Assembly (NCBI GenBank): GCA_025354985.1
Contig: JANXLU010000007.1
Location: 36,653 to 100,652 of the forward strand
Source: Chloroflexota bacterium
GTDB lineage: Bacteria; Chloroflexota; Anaerolineae; J036; Brachytrichaceae
Direction: 5' to 3'
DNA length: 64,000 bases
The stretch's first letter is position 1. Every line of letters starts with the position of its first letter. A program made the position numbers and the translations under genes. Positions 26,286-34,229 of the stretch are shown one piece after another. The notes beneath the pieces are model-generated. The model saw only the letters and a program-made list of their open reading frames with translations. It searched no databases and was not told the DNA's origin.

Positions 26286-26408
26286 TTTATCGCTTATCAC
26301 TTTCACTGGTCTCATGATGACATTATGAATATGGAACATGCGGAGCGGCAGCGGTGGGTTGCGGAAGTGGCAGGCATCAATCGCAGGCTAAATGCCGAGG
26401 AATCGTAA
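26244..26408 (+). CDS. DUF6760-type small eCIS domain, read by -1 frameshift from the upstream gene
   Basis: 54 codons in the -1 frame of the preceding gene: VVGYPSDRLHEEVAFIAYHF, then HWSHDDIMNMEHAERQRWVA and a short helical end, stop TAA at 26406-26408. The YP-D-L-EEVAFIAYHFHW pattern is one I associate with a small conserved eCIS family (DUF6760). The frame opens after a stop at 26223, and no ATG, GTG or TTG precedes the conserved part; the first ATG is in the middle of the domain. It therefore cannot be translated alone in a sensible way, which supports expression as an extension of the 119-aa protein. This gene is too short for routine ORF calling. Confidence 0.72.
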   Translation, partial: VVGYPSDRLHEEVAFIAYHFHWSHDDIMNMEHAERQRWVAEVAGINRRLNAEES

Positions 26409-26472
26409 AGAAAACGGACTTCGAAGCAGGAACAAAATGTACGTAGTTTTTGTGAACGGTGCAAACTAAACC

Positions 26473-27072
26473 ATGGGAGTAATGACTTCGGTTGCGCGGA
26501 TGGCAAAGGTCAAGGCATGGTCAGCAGCTGGAATGGTGCTGCAGGCTGCCCTTGGCGCGACGGGGATACGCAATGACGCCGCCGAAAAGTTCCGCTTCTA
26601 TGTAGAAATCGAGGGCATCATCATCGCCCACTTTACAACCGTTGCTGGATTGGAACTTGAGCGTGAGGAGCTGGTGGTGAAGGAGGGCGGCGTAAATGAC
26701 CACGTGCACAGATTGCCCGGTCGAATTGTGCAGAAAAATATTCGCCTCCAGCGTGGCGTCACCTATTCACATGAATTATTTGAATGGTTTCAAGAGGGTC
26801 GGCATACGTTTGGCGTCAGCCGTAGAAACATGACGATTATTCTCGGAAATACACAGCATTTGACAGTCCAACATTGGGACATTGAAGATGCGTGGCCCGT
26901 GCGTTACGTTGGCGCGTCACTTGACACAAGCAGTGCGGACATCGCAGTTGAAGAGATCGAACTCGCCTATGCAACTGCGAAGCTGACGCCGGATATTTTG
27001 ACGCCAATGAGTGGTCTCATGGCCGTGGTCGACCTTGCGACGGGTAAAGTGCCAAACAACCCGCTTGTTTAG
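26473..27072 (+). CDS. Tube-initiator-like protein, gp19 family, copy 4 (Pvc5-like)
   Basis: 199-aa more divergent gp19-fold protein: FRFYVEIEGIIIAHFTTVAG, HRLPGRIVQKNIRLQRGVTY, AWPVRYVGASLDTSSADIAV. It has a longer N-terminus and a C-terminal extension, as expected of the adaptor ring joining tube and hub. In-frame ATGs occur at 26473 and 26482; the second has GGAG only 2 nt upstream, so I keep the first. It lies between the frameshift gene and the large disordered protein. Confidence 0.87.
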   Translation: MGVMTSVARMAKVKAWSAAGMVLQAALGATGIRNDAAEKFRFYVEIEGIIIAHFTTVAGLELEREELVVKEGGVNDHVHRLPGRIVQKNIRLQRGVTYSHELFEWFQEGRHTFGVSRRNMTIILGNTQHLTVQHWDIEDAWPVRYVGASLDTSSADIAVEEIELAYATAKLTPDILTPMSGLMAVVDLATGKVPNNPLV

Positions 27073-27095
27073 TGAGTGCTTAAGTTCAACTGGAC

Positions 27096-30000
27096 ATGGC
27101 TGAAATAGATTCACAGGACCAACAACCACACGAAACGGATAACGCTTCGCGCGCATCCCGTGGCGGTGTTGAAACCTCTTTGAGTGCGGCCACCGGACGA
27201 CCCCAGCAAGGCAGATCGCCGTCAAGCTCACGTGAGTTGACGCCTCTAAAGCCAAGGCTTATCGCCAAGGTTAATCAGCCATTTCAACCAGTAAATCGGG
27301 CTGTGACTGTTGACGCGGCGGATAAGACCAATGCGACTTTAGCGCCAATCAGGCCGATTTTGCGTCCGACTGGTCAACGCTTACAACCGGAACGCTCTCC
27401 GGATTTATCTTCTTTGCGTGCTGCTGAATCCAACGACCACGGCGTTGCGGACAGGCCGTCGGATTCTCCAGCCAAATTGCCGGCTCTCATTTTCCGGAAG
27501 CCCGCTTCGCAGGTTGCAATTCCACAAGCAAACGTATCCGTTCCACCTGTTCTAACAACGCGACCTCAAGCGCAACCTCCAACAAGCGGTAGTACCAAGT
27601 CCACATCATCACAGGCCCGGGCTCCTGAGCTGCCCAGGGTATCCAATAGGTCGAGTATTACGGAGATGATCAATGCCAGACGTGCAGCATCCAAGGGCGG
27701 GGTGCCTGGTGATGGTGGCGTTGCTCAACCTGCGATGACGGACATCGAAAATCTCGAATCCGACCAGATAGAACCAGACGATCCGCCGCTCAGCATGTTC
27801 GAGAGACTCAACCGAGCTGTGGCAGCAACCCACGCATCATCGGGCGGAGAGCGACGATCAAATTCTGACAGTACCGTTTCCGCTGAAGTGCATTCAAAGA
27901 GACCATCGGTTCAGGCGCCAGGTACTACCAACCGCACAATCGAAAGACCAACTGACACTCGTTCAGCACAAGTGGTCCCTGCCCGGCCGTCATCTCCGGT
28001 TCAGCGGATCCAGCGGCGCACAGAGATCGTCAATGACTTGGCACTCCGCCGCGAACAGCGGGAGCCGTCACCCGGTCAGTCGCAGCAATCCGACATCACA
28101 CGACCTGGCGACCAAGGCATTACGCGCAGGTCGGTTGTGGAGCGTCCAACGAATCAGACCAGCCGTCCAATAGAAGATCAGCGATTGGAACGGCCCGAAG
28201 TGCGCCCTACTACAGCAGAGTCATCTGTGACCGTCGAAGCGCGGAGCACAGGCACTCAGGCTCCCCGGAAACTGGAGCCGACTGTCGATCGGGGTGAGCG
28301 CCACACCCAATTGAAGAAGGAATTGGAAATATCCGATTCACCGGAACCTTCGGTCGATATACCGCCGCCAATTGCACGGCCGACGACCGATGCCATTCGG
28401 CGATTGGCAAGGCGAACCAACGACGAAGCCAAAGGAAACCCCGATGATTTCAGCAGACCCGTAGACGAGGCCACCGGACCTGAGATGGACCCGAAGGGGC
28501 AGAGAAGGCCCAATGGTAATCAGCTACCAGTATCCCGCGACGAGAGGACGGTGCAGGACGGACGTGCAGTCAAAAAGACTGCAGAACAAGCGGCGGAGGT
28601 CTCGCGTTTGGCCATAAAGTCGCCGGAACAAGGGCAAACGCCGCAGGAGCCTGCAGAACTCCCTACAATTAAGCGGCAGGTACATACTGGTGAGGTTCAA
28701 GGTCGTACCGAGTCAACTCCCGCGGCAAGCGTGGCCGCAAAACCTGGAGCCATCCAGCCGCGAAATAAGGTTGAACTACCGGCAGCGAGGCTTGATCCCA
28801 AGCATCAGCCCCCGGGTCAACGTCGAGGGACGCCACCTGTAAAGACCGTATTGCAGCGTAGAAATCTAGCCTCGAGTGGGCGCACGCCTCCGAATGAGGT
28901 GCCTTCAGGTCCAAAAGCGCAGCTGTCTGCAAGAGGCCCGGCATCGACGGCCCAGCCACGGTTAATTCCTGTTCAAAAGGGTGAGCCTGCCCGTAACACG
29001 CGCGGCATAGACCAGCCACCTTCTGTTCAACGCAATTTTGGTCCATCGAGTCAGCCCAAGATAGCAGTTCCCGATGATGCGGTTCGTAAAGGGTCTCCCA
29101 AGCGTGTGACGCTTATGCGTAAGGTAGTGCAGCCAACCCTTTCTGCATTCAAGCCATCGCATGAATTGACGGATCAGTCGACAGTGCCCATGACAGAAGT
29201 GCTGGTCAAGCCGGTAATTGCAGTGGTGTCTAGAGGCGGTGTATCTGACGTTTCGAATTCGGATTCTGCTGCATCGACTCCACACCTGCCGCCTAGCCAA
29301 GAGGATGCAAAATCGATTGATCGGACAGTTGCCAGGCGGCTACCTTCTGGAACTCAGCCTACCACTGACGCTGGCAATGCGAGGATGATTGGCGATCATC
29401 AGGTTCCAGGGCCCGATCAACTAATCGCTCCTGAACAGCCTAATATTGGCACAACCAAGCAGAACAGGATAGCGTTACGCGCCGTGACCCAGCAAACGTC
29501 GGTGGAACAGCGTCAGCAAATGCCACCTCGTCCGGCGCAGATGCCTGCGACTCCCGTGCGTAGAGCTTCCAACCCTGCGACAAATACCGAACCACGAAAT
29601 AGCCCGGTGAGTCGCGTAACGACCTCGTCACAGAGTTCGATGGTGGTGCAGCGCGTTCTTCCGAAAAAATCCAGCGGGGCATCGGAACCCGCGAAGAAGC
29701 GAACACAGTCGATGACTGTTGGTACGAAGTCGCCGGCCTCCATTCCCGTTCGACAGCGATCAAGTTCTACACCTGAAAATAAGGCTTCGATCGAAAAGTT
29801 CAAACCCACCTTGACCAAGCAGGTGGCCGCGGCCCATTCAGATACCGACTTTAGAACCATTGCACAGTCCATTATGGCTGTGACGGGTTCGGCCGGTCCT
29901 TCAGACGATGAAATTGATTATCGGTATGGCAAACGACGAAGTGAGATGAACAAATATGAACTACGAGCGTCGTACGAAGAGGATGCCTCCGTGTTGGACG

Positions 30001-30788
30001 CGTGGTTTGATACTCAGTCGCCGTTTGTAGAGAATTTGGAACGAGAAGTGGCCGAGGCCAAAAAGCGGCTGGAGAAAGCAAAAGAGGAGGCGGCAAACAA
30101 AAAGCGTCGCGCTTCAGCAGGATCGACCGGTCTGGTGGCAGGGAATGACGAACGAGAAGGAAGCGTAACGGACGAGGTTGTGGCAGAAATCGATGACGAA
30201 GGCGATGGGACTGTGACCGATGAAGGTGTGGGCGAATCTGAACGGCGTGGTGAATCCCAGCGGCGATTGAGCTCGCTAATCGACCTCGAGGACGACGAAA
30301 TTGATGATTCAACCGGAGATGCGCGGCTGCAGGCATCATCCCGGACCGAGATGCAATCAAAATTAGATCATCTGGTTCGGCAGCACAAGGAGCATGAGGA
30401 AAATTATGAAGAAGATTCCTCGATGCTCGATGCTTGGTTTCACGCTTCGACGTCTCCGATTAAGGAGCAGCACGACGAAGCGGGTGACAAATTGCGACAA
30501 GAGGCGGAAGAGCTTGCTCGAAAGCACAAGCTAAAGCTGCCAGACATGACGTTGCGCAAGCGTCAGCAGCCAACTCCCGATAAAACGGGTGAAGAGGATG
30601 CCTCGCACCAATCCCAAGACTTGGCTGCAAAGCAAAATGTCAGCCCGGAGACTAGCATAGGTCAGAAAGGCAAACTTGCCGACACGGGAAGATTTGCAAG
30701 CGCGGGCTTGGAAAATTTATCACGCGATCTCATGCCATTTTTCCGCCGCATGCTCGTGCGCGAACGGGAACGGCATTTACTCCATTAA
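27096..30788 (+). CDS. 1230-aa low-complexity protein within the eCIS operon (tape-measure or cargo candidate)
   Basis: No recognised domain. About the first 950 residues are rich in Pro, Arg, Ser, Thr and Gln and look disordered. The last 280 residues are charged and partly coiled-coil (AKKRLEKAKEEAANKKRR). That end contains a duplicated motif, YEEDASVLDAWFDTQSPF (about residue 960) and YEEDSSMLDAWFHASTSP (about 1104), each followed by a Glu/Lys-rich helix. The gene ends with a basic-hydrophobic helix (LMPFFRRMLVRERERHL). It lies between the Pvc5-like and LysM hub genes; no separate Pvc14-type tape measure is present, so it might fill that role, or be a scaffold or a loaded protein. Function unknown. 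Confidence 0.75.
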   Translation: MAEIDSQDQQPHETDNASRASRGGVETSLSAATGRPQQGRSPSSSRELTPLKPRLIAKVNQPFQPVNRAVTVDAADKTNATLAPIRPILRPTGQRLQPERSPDLSSLRAAESNDHGVADRPSDSPAKLPALIFRKPASQVAIPQANVSVPPVLTTRPQAQPPTSGSTKSTSSQARAPELPRVSNRSSITEMINARRAASKGGVPGDGGVAQPAMTDIENLESDQIEPDDPPLSMFERLNRAVAATHASSGGERRSNSDSTVSAEVHSKRPSVQAPGTTNRTIERPTDTRSAQVVPARPSSPVQRIQRRTEIVNDLALRREQREPSPGQSQQSDITRPGDQGITRRSVVERPTNQTSRPIEDQRLERPEVRPTTAESSVTVEARSTGTQAPRKLEPTVDRGERHTQLKKELEISDSPEPSVDIPPPIARPTTDAIRRLARRTNDEAKGNPDDFSRPVDEATGPEMDPKGQRRPNGNQLPVSRDERTVQDGRAVKKTAEQAAEVSRLAIKSPEQGQTPQEPAELPTIKRQVHTGEVQGRTESTPAASVAAKPGAIQPRNKVELPAARLDPKHQPPGQRRGTPPVKTVLQRRNLASSGRTPPNEVPSGPKAQLSARGPASTAQPRLIPVQKGEPARNTRGIDQPPSVQRNFGPSSQPKIAVPDDAVRKGSPKRVTLMRKVVQPTLSAFKPSHELTDQSTVPMTEVLVKPVIAVVSRGGVSDVSNSDSAASTPHLPPSQEDAKSIDRTVARRLPSGTQPTTDAGNARMIGDHQVPGPDQLIAPEQPNIGTTKQNRIALRAVTQQTSVEQRQQMPPRPAQMPATPVRRASNPATNTEPRNSPVSRVTTSSQSSMVVQRVLPKKSSGASEPAKKRTQSMTVGTKSPASIPVRQRSSSTPENKASIEKFKPTLTKQVAAAHSDTDFRTIAQSIMAVTGSAGPSDDEIDYRYGKRRSEMNKYELRASYEEDASVLDAWFDTQSPFVENLEREVAEAKKRLEKAKEEAANKKRRASAGSTGLVAGNDEREGSVTDEVVAEIDDEGDGTVTDEGVGESERRGESQRRLSSLIDLEDDEIDDSTGDARLQASSRTEMQSKLDHLVRQHKEHEENYEEDSSMLDAWFHASTSPIKEQHDEAGDKLRQEAEELARKHKLKLPDMTLRKRQQPTPDKTGEEDASHQSQDLAAKQNVSPETSIGQKGKLADTGRFASAGLENLSRDLMPFFRRMLVRERERHLLH
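29970..30530 (+). repeat. Duplicated acidic motif in the 1230-aa eCIS protein
   Basis: Two copies of YEED-S-LDAWF followed by a charged helix, near 29973 and 30405, about 430 bp apart. They differ at several positions, so this is an old internal duplication and likely a binding module used twice. Confidence 0.6.
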
Positions 30789-30802
30789 GGTGAATATATA
30801 GC

Positions 30803-31576
30803 ATGGCATTAACTTCACTCATACCAGGCGCATCAATGTTCTTTGGCAATCACGAACCGAAGAAGGCGATGATCGTGAAATATGACAAGGACGGCAAACG
30901 GCCGTTTGTAATGTGGCAATTCAAGGATTACATCAAATTTGTATTTAATCCCGAAGCCGTTACCTACCATGCCGGCACCAACTTTGCCATTCAAAAGCTC
31001 GCCGGCGCAGCGAACAACCCAATCATTTATGGCGGTCATGAGCCAACCAGCCTGACGATGAACGTCATTTTTGACGTGACCGAAGAGGATGGCCTAATAT
31101 TTCCAGCAAACAACAAAAACGTTCGCAAATACACTGATTTCCTGGGCAGCTTGCTCTATGCCGAGAAAAAGAGGAGAGATTTCAAGCATGTGCCGATACT
31201 TTGTTCATTTGAGTGGGGGAATTTCTCGACAGATCCAAGCAAATCTTCCGGCGGGAGTCCTCTTTCGTTCCTGGCGACAATGACCCAGCTGACGGTCAAT
31301 TTCACATTGTTTCGACATGACGGCACACCCGTGCGCGCAGATACGACGATCCAGTTTTCCGAGTATCGCGCACCCAAGAACCCGGGTGGCCAAAACCCAA
31401 CATCTCGCAGTGACCCGCGTCGAACGATTCGTGTGTTACCTGGCCAAACGCTGGATTACATCGCGAATGTCGAGTTGGGATCCTCTGCACGTTGGCGTGA
31501 TATTGCCAAAGAAAATGATCTGGCGAATCCCAGGGATTTGACGCCGGGAATGCTGCTTCGTATGCCACTGGACTAG
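30803..31576 (+). CDS. LysM-containing hub/tube adaptor protein (Pvc7-like)
   Basis: 257 aa. The N-terminal part (FVMWQFKDYIKFVFNPEAV, GGHEPTSLTMNVIFD) matches the contractile-injection-system tube/hub adaptor family, and the C-terminal 50 residues form a LysM domain (RTIRVLPGQTLDYIANVELG, WRDIAKENDLANPRDLTPG). In solved eCIS this protein sits between tube and spike. The order LysM - VgrG - PAAR - gp25 that begins here is the conserved baseplate order, with 13 bp to the next gene. Confidence 0.92.
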   Translation: MALTSLIPGASMFFGNHEPKKAMIVKYDKDGKRPFVMWQFKDYIKFVFNPEAVTYHAGTNFAIQKLAGAANNPIIYGGHEPTSLTMNVIFDVTEEDGLIFPANNKNVRKYTDFLGSLLYAEKKRRDFKHVPILCSFEWGNFSTDPSKSSGGSPLSFLATMTQLTVNFTLFRHDGTPVRADTTIQFSEYRAPKNPGGQNPTSRSDPRRTIRVLPGQTLDYIANVELGSSARWRDIAKENDLANPRDLTPGMLLRMPLD

Positions 31577-31589
31577 GTCACAAGAAACC

Positions 31590-33458
31590 ATGCCAACGCT
31601 TTCAGGCAATAATTACGGTATTACAATAAAAATCAACAACACGGCTGTTGAGAAGATTAAGGCCGAATGGTCTGATGCGATCGTTTATATGTCGGTTGAA
31701 TCGGACATGCACCGCCCCAGTGAATTCATCCTGACATTTAATTCAAACAATGATCTGGATATTGTTGACAGTAGTCGGTGGGCGATGGGCGCAAAGGTGG
31801 AGGTATCGGTTGAAACGACTAAGGAAGGGAGTGTCACAGCCACCACGGGGAAAATTTTTGTCGGCGAATTGGTAGCGGTGGAGCCGGATTTCTCGCGCGA
31901 TGCAATTTCATCTCTGACATTGCGCGCGCTTGACAAAAGCCATCGGATGTTCCGAGGCACGCGTGGTCAGGCGTACGTCAACAAGAGTGACAGCGATATT
32001 GCATCCGAAATTGCCCGCAAGAATGGTTTGCAAGCAAACGTTGACACCACCACGCCAAAATTTCCCTATGTATTGCAGGCAAATATTAGCGATATGGACT
32101 TTTTGCGTACCCGTGCCAATCGGATCGGATACCAACTTTGGGTAAGCGACGGTAAATTAAATTTCAAAAAGGTCGATACAACCCAAGACACGACTGTGCC
32201 AGAAATCGAGTGGCAGGATCAATTATTGGAATTTCGTCCGCGGTTGAGTGGCGCGCAACGCGTGTCTGAGGTGCAAATTCGCGACTGGAGTGCGAAAGAT
32301 CAAAAAGCTATCGTGGGGAAGGCCAAGGCCGCGGATGCCGTATTGAAGTACAAGGCCGGGATAGCCAAGAATGCCGGAGCACTAACGTCTTCGTTTGGCA
32401 CCGCAATATTTGTGGCGACCGATCAATCTGTGGGCGACGCCAGCGAAGCAGATGGCGTTGCCAAGCGGCTGGCGGATGAAATCAATGCTGACTACATTCA
32501 GGCCGATGGAATTGCATTTGGTGATCCACGTATCCTGGCAGGAAGGACGCTTAAGGTCAAGGGCGTTGGAACCAAGTTTAGCGGCCAATATTTTCTTGGC
32601 AGGGCCGGCCACGTTTGGGAGCCAGATCGTGGTTACCTTACCGTCTTTACCGTCAGCGGTCGGCATGATGATTCATGGTCCACATTGCTCAATCGTTCCG
32701 GGCGCGGCATGGATTTGTCAAGGATTAATGGAGTCGTTACTGGCAAGGTGACCGCGCTGGGCACGAAGACCGATACATCCGGCCAGGCGCCGGGATTAAT
32801 TCGTGTCAAATTTGAGTGGATGGGCGACCAAATCGTAAGTGCCTGGATGCGCGTGCTCATGCCAAGTGGTGGAACTGAAACCGGTGTTATGTTCTATCCG
32901 GAGGTTGATGATGAAGTGCTTGTGGCCTTTGAGCAAGGTGACGTTAACCGACCTTTTATGATCGGAGCGCTTTGGAACGAAAAGCAAAAGCCGCCGGAAG
33001 GTTTTGATGCCGTAATTAAGAACGGCAAAATCCTAAAAAGGGTAATTAGGTCAAAGTCGGGCCACACGATTACGTTTGTCGACGACAAGGGAAAAGAATC
33101 CATCACGATTCAGGAAAAGAATAAGAAGACCGAGATACTCTTGGATTCCAAGGCCAAAGGAATGACCATCAAGGTTGAGAAAGATTTGACGATCGAGGCC
33201 GAAGGAATGATTTCAATCACCAGCAAGACAAAGGATATTACGCTGGACTGCAACAACTTTACCGTTAAGACAAAACAGAAAGCAACGATAGATGCCAAGG
33301 GCGATGTGGCCATCAAAGGAATGAACACAAAAGTGGACGGGAATATGAAGCTGGACATGAAGGGCGGAATAGGTCTCACACTGAAGGGTGGTCTTGCCCA
33401 AGCGGCTCTTCAGGGGGTATCGATGAACATAAATAATGGTGCGCTGGAGGTGATGTAA
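31590..33458 (+). CDS. VgrG-like spike/hub protein (Pvc8-like, gp27-gp5 fold)
   Basis: 622-aa central spike. The N-terminal half is the gp27-type hub (phage late control D family; SDMDFLRTRANRIGYQLWVS). An OB-fold lies near 375-470 (GLIRVKFEWMGDQIVSAWMR, GVMFYPEVDDEVLVAFEQGD). The C-terminal 130 residues are Lys/Asp-rich short strands (KKTEILLDSKAKGMTIKVEK) that form the triple-stranded beta-helix needle. No catalytic or effector domain is added at the end. The next gene starts 2 bp after the stop. Confidence 0.94.
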   Translation: MPTLSGNNYGITIKINNTAVEKIKAEWSDAIVYMSVESDMHRPSEFILTFNSNNDLDIVDSSRWAMGAKVEVSVETTKEGSVTATTGKIFVGELVAVEPDFSRDAISSLTLRALDKSHRMFRGTRGQAYVNKSDSDIASEIARKNGLQANVDTTTPKFPYVLQANISDMDFLRTRANRIGYQLWVSDGKLNFKKVDTTQDTTVPEIEWQDQLLEFRPRLSGAQRVSEVQIRDWSAKDQKAIVGKAKAADAVLKYKAGIAKNAGALTSSFGTAIFVATDQSVGDASEADGVAKRLADEINADYIQADGIAFGDPRILAGRTLKVKGVGTKFSGQYFLGRAGHVWEPDRGYLTVFTVSGRHDDSWSTLLNRSGRGMDLSRINGVVTGKVTALGTKTDTSGQAPGLIRVKFEWMGDQIVSAWMRVLMPSGGTETGVMFYPEVDDEVLVAFEQGDVNRPFMIGALWNEKQKPPEGFDAVIKNGKILKRVIRSKSGHTITFVDDKGKESITIQEKNKKTEILLDSKAKGMTIKVEKDLTIEAEGMISITSKTKDITLDCNNFTVKTKQKATIDAKGDVAIKGMNTKVDGNMKLDMKGGIGLTLKGGLAQAALQGVSMNINNGALEVM

Positions 33459-33460
33459 CA

Positions 33461-33793
33461 ATGCCTGGATTTCTGTTGACGATGAGTGCACAAGTAATGT
33501 GCTCACACGGTGGCCAGGCCAAGAGTCCGGCGCCCAACCCCCGTGTAAAAATAATGGGAACGCCCGTGCCGATGAGTGCAGTCCCATATATGGTGGCCGG
33601 TTGCGCCTTTCCGCCACCACCTGTTGCAAATGGCCCTTGTGTGACTGCGCCATTTATTCCACCCACGGCGACCATTCGAGTGAAATCTATGGGCCAGGGG
33701 TTGTTATGTCAATCCAGTATGGCTACTGCCGTGCCGACCGGAACCCCTCTCATAATCGCATTCGCGGGCCAAGTCAAGGTTCGTGGCATGTAA
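33461..33793 (+). CDS. PAAR-like spike-tip protein (Pvc10-like)
   Basis: 110 aa, rich in Pro, Gly and short strands (MSAQVMCSHGGQAKSPAPNP, FIPPTATIRVKSMGQGLLCQ). This pattern matches the small tip proteins that follow VgrG in eCIS loci, with Cys and His residues able to bind a metal at the point. It has no C-terminal toxin domain. The start ATG is 2 bp after the spike stop codon. A longer overlapping frame from 33499 belongs to the following gp25 gene and is not the real start of that gene. Confidence 0.85.
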   Translation: MPGFLLTMSAQVMCSHGGQAKSPAPNPRVKIMGTPVPMSAVPYMVAGCAFPPPPVANGPCVTAPFIPPTATIRVKSMGQGLLCQSSMATAVPTGTPLIIAFAGQVKVRGM

Positions 33794-33810
33794 GTTCGGC
33801 TAAAACAAGT

Positions 33811-34221
33811 ATGTGGAACGATTTGTATCGCGATGTAGTAGGCCAGGGTATCGCATTTCCGCTGCAATTTGATGCAAGGGGACAGCTCGCGCTTGCCAAC
33901 GGATTTAATGACATTGATCAAAGCATTTCGATCATTCTTGGCACAATTCCGGGTGAACGTGTTATGCGCCCGGAGTTCGGATGTCGGGCGTGGGAACTAC
34001 TATTTGATCCAATTGGCTCGGCCATGGTGGGACAAATGCGGGCTTATGTAGAAGAGGCGTTGGTCCAATGGGAACCCAGAATTGATTTGGCCGCTATTGA
34101 GGTGTATAAGGACGACGACCACGAAGGTGGCGTGTTGGTAGAAATCCAGTATGTTGTAAAGGCCACAAGTGATGAGCGCAGTATTGTCTATCCATTTTTT
34201 ATCCAACCCGAGGAAGAATAG
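33811..34221 (+). CDS. Baseplate wedge protein, gp25 family (Pvc9-like)
   Basis: 136-aa gp25-like protein that nucleates sheath assembly at the baseplate. The conserved core is AFPLQFDARGQLALANGFND, IILGTIPGERVMRPEFGCRA and WEPRIDLAAIEV. The reading frame is open to 33499 inside the PAAR gene, but MWNDLYRDVVGQG at 33811 is the family N-terminus. It lies 17 bp after the PAAR-like gene and 8 bp before the baseplate J gene. Confidence 0.93.
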   Translation: MWNDLYRDVVGQGIAFPLQFDARGQLALANGFNDIDQSISIILGTIPGERVMRPEFGCRAWELLFDPIGSAMVGQMRAYVEEALVQWEPRIDLAAIEVYKDDDHEGGVLVEIQYVVKATSDERSIVYPFFIQPEEE

Positions 34222-34229
34222 AACCATTC

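Noticed and set aside
33499..33810. Extended N-terminus for the gp25 gene through the PAAR-like gene
   Set aside because: The region is already coding in another frame and the gp25 family begins at MWNDLYRD.
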